Assembly (NCBI GenBank): GCA_038251625.1
Contig: JBBSBE010000194.1
Coordinates: 1 to 5,897, forward strand
Origin: JBBQXK01 sp038251625
GTDB lineage: Bacteria > Pseudomonadota > Alphaproteobacteria > Rhodobacterales > Rhodobacteraceae
Length of the DNA stretch: 5,897 nucleotides
Direction of reading: 5' to 3'
Below are positions 5,712 to 5,897 of this stretch, piece after piece. The notes under the pieces are model-generated. The model ran no database searches. It had not been told where the DNA came from and saw nothing but the letters and a program-made list of their open reading frames with translations. Position 1 is the first letter of the stretch, and each line of letters starts with the position of its first letter. The position numbers and the translations under genes are program-made.

Positions 5712-5897
5712 ATGAAGGCTGGCCTTCTGGAACATGCCCTGACCTTCGTGCGTGCGGTGGAAACCGGCAGCTTTTCTGCCGTGGCAGCCGAACAGGGCCA
5801 ATCGCAGCCTACGGTCAGCCGTCAGATCGCGGCGCTGGAAGATCATCTCGGCGTGCGTCTTATGCAGCGCACAACCCGGGCTTTGACGCTGACGGAA
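5712..5897 (+). CDS. LysR-family transcription regulator, N-terminal part only
   Basis: The first 62 residues are visible before the window ends. They form the winged helix-turn-helix of LysR-type regulators: ALTFVRAVETGSFSAVAAE, then the recognition helix QSQPTVSRQIAALEDHLG, then VRLMQRTTRALTLTE. The substrate-binding domain lies beyond the right edge. ATG 5712 is preceded by an in-frame TGA, which fixes the start among three overlapping ATGs (5704, 5708 and 5712); a GGA lies upstream. It is divergent from the AhpD-like/crotonase run, the classic arrangement in which the LysR protein controls the neighbouring operon in response to a pathway compound. Confidence 0.93.
   Translation, partial: MKAGLLEHALTFVRAVETGSFSAVAAEQGQSQPTVSRQIAALEDHLGVRLMQRTTRALTLTE

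Noticed and set aside
1..5897. luxI, tRNA, rRNA, CRISPR array or transposase
   Set aside because: Both strands were scanned for autoinducer synthase features, regularly spaced repeats, cloverleaf patterns and transposase motifs; none was convincing.

Overview
The window looks like chromosomal DNA from an alphaproteobacterium, most likely of the Rhodobacterales/Roseobacter type. That is inferred from the mostly GC-rich coding sequence, Shine-Dalgarno-led genes, and the protein flavour (AHL-type LuxR regulator, LysR-controlled small catabolic/redox cluster, EamA transporter). No RNA gene, CRISPR array, integrase or complete insertion sequence is visible. Everything here was read by eye; no database search was run.

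Layout. (1) 3-344, + strand: the 3' end of an unrecognised gene that enters from the left edge and has lower GC than the rest. (2) 345-516: convergent intergenic DNA with two good inverted repeats. (3) 517-1128, - strand: an intact orphan LuxR-type regulator with all six AHL-binding-domain signature residues and no luxI beside it. (4) 1129-1630: about 500 bases without a convincing gene, containing dyads near the luxR start. (5) 1631-5606, - strand: a six-gene run transcribed leftward, in order a carboxymuconolactone decarboxylase/AhpD-like protein, an exported crotonase-fold protein closely resembling 6-oxocamphor hydrolase, a Nu-class-like glutathione S-transferase, a small membrane protein, a DsrE-like protein and an EamA/DMT transporter. 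(6) 5607-5711: a divergent AT-rich control region. (7) 5712 to the right edge, + strand: the N-terminus of a LysR-type regulator, the natural candidate to control the leftward run.

Two genes of the run are broken. The membrane protein needs three single-base corrections to be read through. The transporter has an in-frame amber codon between its two halves and a single-base frameshift in the second half, and its start codon may also be lost. The genes between and upstream of them are intact. This fits either recent decay of the transport/membrane part of the operon or a locally poor sequence; the base substitutions argue for real decay.

The most interesting item is the exported crotonase homolog. 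The five residues implicated in retro-Claisen C-C bond hydrolysis in 6-oxocamphor hydrolase all appear at a constant offset, yet the protein starts with a clear Sec signal peptide. A periplasmic beta-diketone hydrolase next to an AhpD-like protein, a GST and a DsrE protein suggests a LysR-controlled degradation or detoxification cluster that I cannot match to a described pathway.
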